Origin: Ailanthus altissimus
Lineage: Eukaryota > Streptophyta > Magnoliopsida > Sapindales > Simaroubaceae
DNA: 64,000 nt
Assembly: GCA_946807835.1 (NCBI GenBank)
Contig: OX327710.1
Span: 13,380,501 to 13,444,500, forward strand
Direction of reading: 5' to 3'
Part shown: in pieces, positions 59,600 through 64,000 of the stretch
Numbering within the stretch: the first letter of the stretch is position 1
How the letters are laid out: the number at the start of each line of letters is the position of its first letter
Notes under the pieces: model-generated
Told to the model about the DNA's origin: nothing
The model's database searches: none
The model's input: the letters and a program-made list of their open reading frames with translations, nothing else
Position numbers and translations under genes: made by a program

Positions 59600-60000
59600 T
59601 AAAAGAGATTTTAAGAAAGAAAAATATTAGGTAGACATTATGTGTTTGTGTGCATTAGAGTGTTCTTCATTGTGTTTGTGAGAGAGTAAAAGTACACTAA
59701 ATATTAGATTATTTTGAGTATTTTTTATTGTGTTTTATTATAAATTCTTTAAGGAGTTAATAAAAAAGGATAGGATCTTTAAATTCACGTGGACGTAGAT
59801 AATTGGCCGAACCACTTAAGTGATTGTGTTGTGCTCTTGATTATCTGCTTTACGTTCTTGCTATGTTTGCTTAATATTTTAGTTATTCCGCTGCACAAAG
59901 AGATTAGAATTTAAGGTTGAACTTAGTTAGGGTTCTTCGCTTAAAACTAATCTTATAAGGAGAATGGCGATTCCTACAACATTATTATTATTATTATTGA
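59600..60000 (+). repeat. Possible copia LTR 3' part
   Basis: The stretch CACGTGGACGTAGATAATTG followed by GCCGAACCACTTAAGTGATT (59790-59825) is the plus-strand counterpart of the 'gacgtaggcaagttgcc...aaccatgtaaatttt' segment found in the minus-strand copia LTRs of this window. Downstream TTAGTTATTCCGCTGCACAA resembles sequence seen just after copia LTR transcription starts. Ends, PBS and coding regions were not found. Confidence 0.4.
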
Positions 60001-60704
60001 CTGTAAATTTAGTAATTTAGAATAAACGAGTTATGTTTATTTTTTATTTGAAAAAGTTTAGTTTAGACAGTAAGAACAAGACCGAAAATTTGTTCCTCTC
60101 TCCACGAGAATAACGTTTGACAAGGAACCTGAAAAAAAAACACATGAAGTCGTGTTAGAGGTTTTCCAATGTAGGCACTCTAATGGCTAAATCAATAAAG
60201 ACCAAAAATTAATAAAATAAGGCTAAAAATAAGAGAAGTGAGTGAATTATTCGATACGAGTACTTTACTTTGTGCTTGGCATAACTTTTTTATGTGTTTA
60301 GAATATGTTTGTATGCTTGTGTGTTTGTATTATTTTTTGTTTTAGGCATTGATTTTATCTTTTATTTATAGGGTAAGGATTTGAGATTCACTTGTAGCCC
60401 TTTGAGTCCTTTTTAATGATGGTATCTATATAAATTTGTCATTTATGAACTCTACTTTTAGAGTTTTCCTAAAATCACATTTAATCTTTTTTGTCCGATG
60501 AAATTATCCCTTTTTAAAGATTTTTTTTTGATAAATTAAATTTTATTCACAATTTTGTATGTCTCTTGTAAGTTGTTATTTTTAAGAACTTCTTTAATTA
60601 TTTGAGGTGGTTGATTTTAAATCTTCCTCTTCTTGATTTGGGTGAGTCATGTCTCCTTAAATATAGTTTTTTCAAACAAGATAGTCAGTATTTAACTGTT
60701 ATTC

Positions 60705-60945
60705 TCCTTAGCCACGTGGATGGTGGATTTGACTAAATATGATAGCCTGAAGGTCAATGCTCTAACTAGCTTGAAGAGATCGTACTATTCCATTGTGAAA
60801 ATGGTCAAACAGAGTAGTTGATAGACCATTATTCTAACCAACTCAAAAGGTGTGGACTCAATCTTCTCTTTTTTGTAAGACTGACCAAACAACGTAGTAT
60901 GTATGTTAATGTTCTGACTAACTCGAAGAAGGCACCTAGATTCAA
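60705..60945 (+). repeat. Three imperfect tandem sub-repeats in LTR-like sequence
   Basis: Units beginning near 60740, 60820 and 60898 share 'ggtcaatgctctaactagcttgaag', 'gaccattattctaaccaactcaaaag' and 'gttaatgttctgactaactcgaag'. Repeated blocks of this type are common in U3 of plant LTRs. The surrounding 60240-61080 may be part of such an LTR, but the ends are not visible. Confidence 0.45.
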
Positions 60946-61089
60946 GGGCATTTATAGGCCAACACTTTTTCTGTCTTACTTGTTTGAGATTCTTAATCGG
61001 CTCTTTTGGCTTAAGGTTTTTCTTGTGGGCTAAAGATGTTGGGCCTAGTTCATCAAAATCTAAGGGGAAACATAGGTCACTCAATTTTT

Positions 61090-62577
61090 AGTATTAACTT
61101 GTTTGACACTACAAATTTTATAGTTAGTGTCCTTAGATGGAGGTACTTATGTATTGCCATGTGCTCGACCTATGTCCTCATTTGTTAGGCCTTATTATAA
61201 TTATTTATGATGTCAATTAAGTTTTGAGTGGATAATTTATGGGTTCACTTTTAGTGTTTATGCAATTTATGATTGTGATTAAGCTTCTTACTTTTAACTT
61301 TTTTGCCTTGCATTAAATCTTCTGCAACCTTCGAGAAGTTTGACACAGCCTGACAGTTATAACGAGTAGTTATTCCCATTGGTTGGTAATATGTTGTCAT
61401 TTGAAAAATGACTGTCGATTATACAGTTTCATAAAGAAGTTGTTATTTAATTTTATTATCGACTTTTGAATTTTAAACTCACGGTCAAGTCTCTCTTTAA
61501 CTGGTAGTATATTTACTTTCATGGTTCTTTTATTTTTCCACTTTTTATTGTCATTCTTTTATTTTATTTTAAAGTTTTACTCTATAATGATAATGAGTAG
61601 TTTATATTATAGTTCTTACAATTTACCTATTATGATTTTGATTGAAAAAGTGAATTGTTGAGGTAAAAGATTAAAAAAAATTAAAAATAAAATTTTCAAC
61701 ATAAGTGTATGTATTCAAGTGGCATCTTATATGTAAATCCACATGTATGAAAATTGTTGTATTATTTTAATAAAAACAAATTAATAGATTAGAAGTGATA
61801 ATGATATGGTTGTTATATTAAGAATTATAATATTGCATCCTTACATTTTAATCGAGAATTGCCAGACAATGCATTAATATAATAAAGTAAATACCAAATC
61901 TTTGGTGGTGACAACTCTCTCTCTCAATTACTACATGACTCCGAAAACAAAATTAGGATCCCAAATTTACAAGTGGTGAGTATTAATTAGCGAGGACAAA
62001 AATAGAAAAATAAAAGGATTTCAATTTGCTTTTGGACTTTTGGGCTTGAAAGCAAATGTGTAGATATTCCAAAAGTTAGGTTACATTGAAAAAGACACTT
62101 GAAATTGGCATATGCCCGAAAAGAAACAAGTGTAGATGCAATGTGTTGGCCATTAAATTAATAACATTAGCTTTTGACTTGCTAACCACGCCTATAACAT
62201 AGTAGTTGTTGGTACCAATATTTTAATAATCGTAATGTTGATTTTAAATTGAGTGGAAGATTTGAGAATTATTATTATTTTTATTACTATAGAGATTGTT
62301 TATTTTTTTATTATAAAAGATGGATATTATTAAAGATTTAATATTAAATTTTTATCTATTAGTTTTAATATAGTATTAGAGACAAGATTGAGGTTGAGCC
62401 TTCGAGCTCTCATATTTTTATTTTCAATCAATTTTTTTATTTTTAATCTACGAGAAAGAAATATCTACTTGATTCAGACTTACTATAATTTATGTTTTAC
62501 GTAAAAGAAAATTTTAAATTGAGTAATAAACTAATAAATATTATATTAATTTATAATATTATAATATTAAGATTTCA
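61090..62577. other. AT-rich intergenic DNA
   Basis: No gene recognised. A CT repeat at 61917-61925 is the only notable short motif. Confidence 0.4.
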
Positions 62578-63852
62578 TATTGTTGAGCCAAAAAAGTGAT
62601 TTTTTTTATCAACGAATTTTGAATTTGTTTGTTAGCGAAAATTAACTCTTGGGTTTCATTCTGGTTGGGCTTATTTGTGGAAGCCTAATTCTCCTCTTCC
62701 TCGTTGGCTATGAAAGAACTTGCAAAACACTAGTGAAACTATCACGATGGTCTCACCGAAGTGGGTTTTGGAGAAAATGCTCTGATGTTAAAACAAAAAA
62801 GATTTTTATGATGGGAGATTGATAAAAACAATTAAGCAAAAATGCTCAAGGATAGAGAAAAAGGCCTCTTTTTCTTTATGTATCTAATTCTATTTTTTTG
62901 GCATTATTCTGAGCATCATCCAGGACATCCACATTTGCTTCTCTTTCTCTTTTATAATATTGATCTTTAGAGGGCTTTCTGACATTTTCCCAGCATATTC
63001 CCTGATATGCTTTTGCTATACTTCTATCACACGCAAAATATTATTATGTTGATCTTCTCTTGACGTGCTTCTACTACACGTCAGGTATCTTTTTGATATA
63101 TGTTAAGTATATTCTTAGTGCATTCCTTATGCTTGTCTTTGTTAGTGGATTTGGTTAAGTGTGGGGCTAAATTCAACTTGTTCGGGTTAATTTTTTGGTA
63201 ATCTCTTCCTGTTCGGCTCGGCCGCGGTTCGATGTCTTCTCAAATAGCTAGTCTTTTGATGACTTCACTGGCTCTACCTGGTCGACCTGTTAGGTAGAGA
63301 GCCGACTTAGTGTCTGTTCTGACCCAATTTCTTCATTGATCACGCAGGCGCTGAGATGGACCGATCTGGTTAGTGTGTAAATGGTGATTTTGGTTGTATC
63401 CTGGCATGTCTTGTCAAGCAGGTGTTTTAGATGACCAATTAGGTTCTTCGCTGTCTAACATTTCCAAGTCTAGGCTCAATGTATATTACCATGAGTTTGT
63501 ATTTGGAGTGGGTTGTTCTGTAAGAAGTGGTGGGCAACCATTCCCTTTTGAAAAAAATATTTATTTGCTAGTGAAACTACTTTCTTTTGAGTGATTTGAT
63601 TCATCAATAAGGGTCTCCCCATCTTTCCTAAACTTCCCTCAATCTTCGGCAAGAGTTGTATAAGGCAGAAACTCATCTTGTGTACAATTCAAAGGCCGAG
63701 CCCCACCCCAACAATAATGGTGCGGCTTAGGTCAACTAACATAAAGAAGATACAATTCACTCAACAATTACAAAAAATATCTAGTTAGGTATTTGGATGC
63801 TGACTTTTTTTAAATTTGGAGGCCTTTAGTCCAAAGATAATTTTTTGAGCAC

Positions 63853-63855
<3 letters not shown>
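62578..63855 (+). repeat. LTR-like repeat, copy B
   Basis: It aligns with 50800-51880 in the same orientation (TTGTTGA left edge, GAGCA right edge) and is about 200 bp longer because of indels. Identity by eye is moderate, so the two copies are old or belong to subfamilies. No coding region, PBS or polypurine tract is adjacent. Confidence 0.6.

Positions 63856-63890
<35 letters not shown>
63854..63890. repeat. (TA)n microsatellite
   Basis: 37 bp of uninterrupted TA dinucleotides immediately after LTR-like copy B. Confidence 0.95.
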
Positions 63891-63896
<6 letters not shown>

Positions 63897-64000
63897 TTAA
63901 ATTATTATGACTTGTGCCACCGATTTTGGAATCAACCATCACCTATTTAAAAATATATAATACGGATAACTCTGCTGTATTATAGATTATATATGGAATA

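Overview
This window is AT-rich nuclear DNA from a plant, almost certainly a eudicot. The evidence is spliced genes with GT/AG introns, an organelle-type PPR protein, a plant-type vacuolar/plasma-membrane amino acid transporter, Ty1/copia and Ty3/gypsy retrotransposons, a Mutator-like element, tRNA-derived SINEs and many AT-rich MITEs. No bacterial operon structure, tRNA, rRNA or CRISPR array was seen. I cannot name the species.

Four host loci survive in the first 39 kb. They are an F-box/LRR gene (minus, 8.8-10.2 kb, decayed), a P-class PPR gene (minus, 11.7-13.0 kb, intact), a 3-isopropylmalate dehydrogenase gene of at least 11 exons (plus, 23.6-31.5 kb, broken) and an AVT6-type amino acid transporter (minus, 37.1-38.6 kb, intact). 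From memory, their best Arabidopsis counterparts (At1g80570, At1g80550, At1g80560/IMD2, At1g80510/AVT6E) lie close together on chromosome 1, so this looks like a conserved ancestral gene block. Two of its four members have become pseudogenes while repeats expanded between them. The four genes do not form a pathway; only IPMDH is a metabolic enzyme (leucine synthesis in the plastid).

The rest is mostly transposons. From left to right: a truncated minus-strand copia element with PBS and LTR (1-1477); a 1.5 kb imperfect inverted repeat carrying a SINE with 17 bp target duplications (2.63-4.16 kb); a 3.2 kb Mutator-like element with long TIRs and a 9 bp target duplication (5156-8377); a full-length decayed copia element (14102-20955) interrupted by a 1.39 kb solo LTR of another family (17919-19311); a decayed plus-strand copia element (21.3-23.3 kb) against the IPMDH 5' end; and a 3.35 kb IPMDH intron holding a gypsy/copia chimera. 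Beyond AVT6E come a second copy of the solo LTR with a perfect 5 bp target duplication (39825-41219), a pair of LTR-like repeats (50.8 and 62.6 kb), a MITE cluster (52.8-55.0 kb) and a duplicated fragment of a GTD-binding (DUF593) gene (56.3-57.1 kb).

From 41 kb to the end I found no intact host gene; that stretch is AT-rich intergenic DNA with repeat remnants. I did not find a convincing new biological system. The most interesting points are the multi-hit decay of the IPMDH gene (including a start codon that appears to lie in SINE-like DNA), the MULE cut off exactly at its first catalytic aspartate, the CpG-rich palindromic blocks inside otherwise AT-rich transposon ends, and the well-preserved nesting order of insertions.
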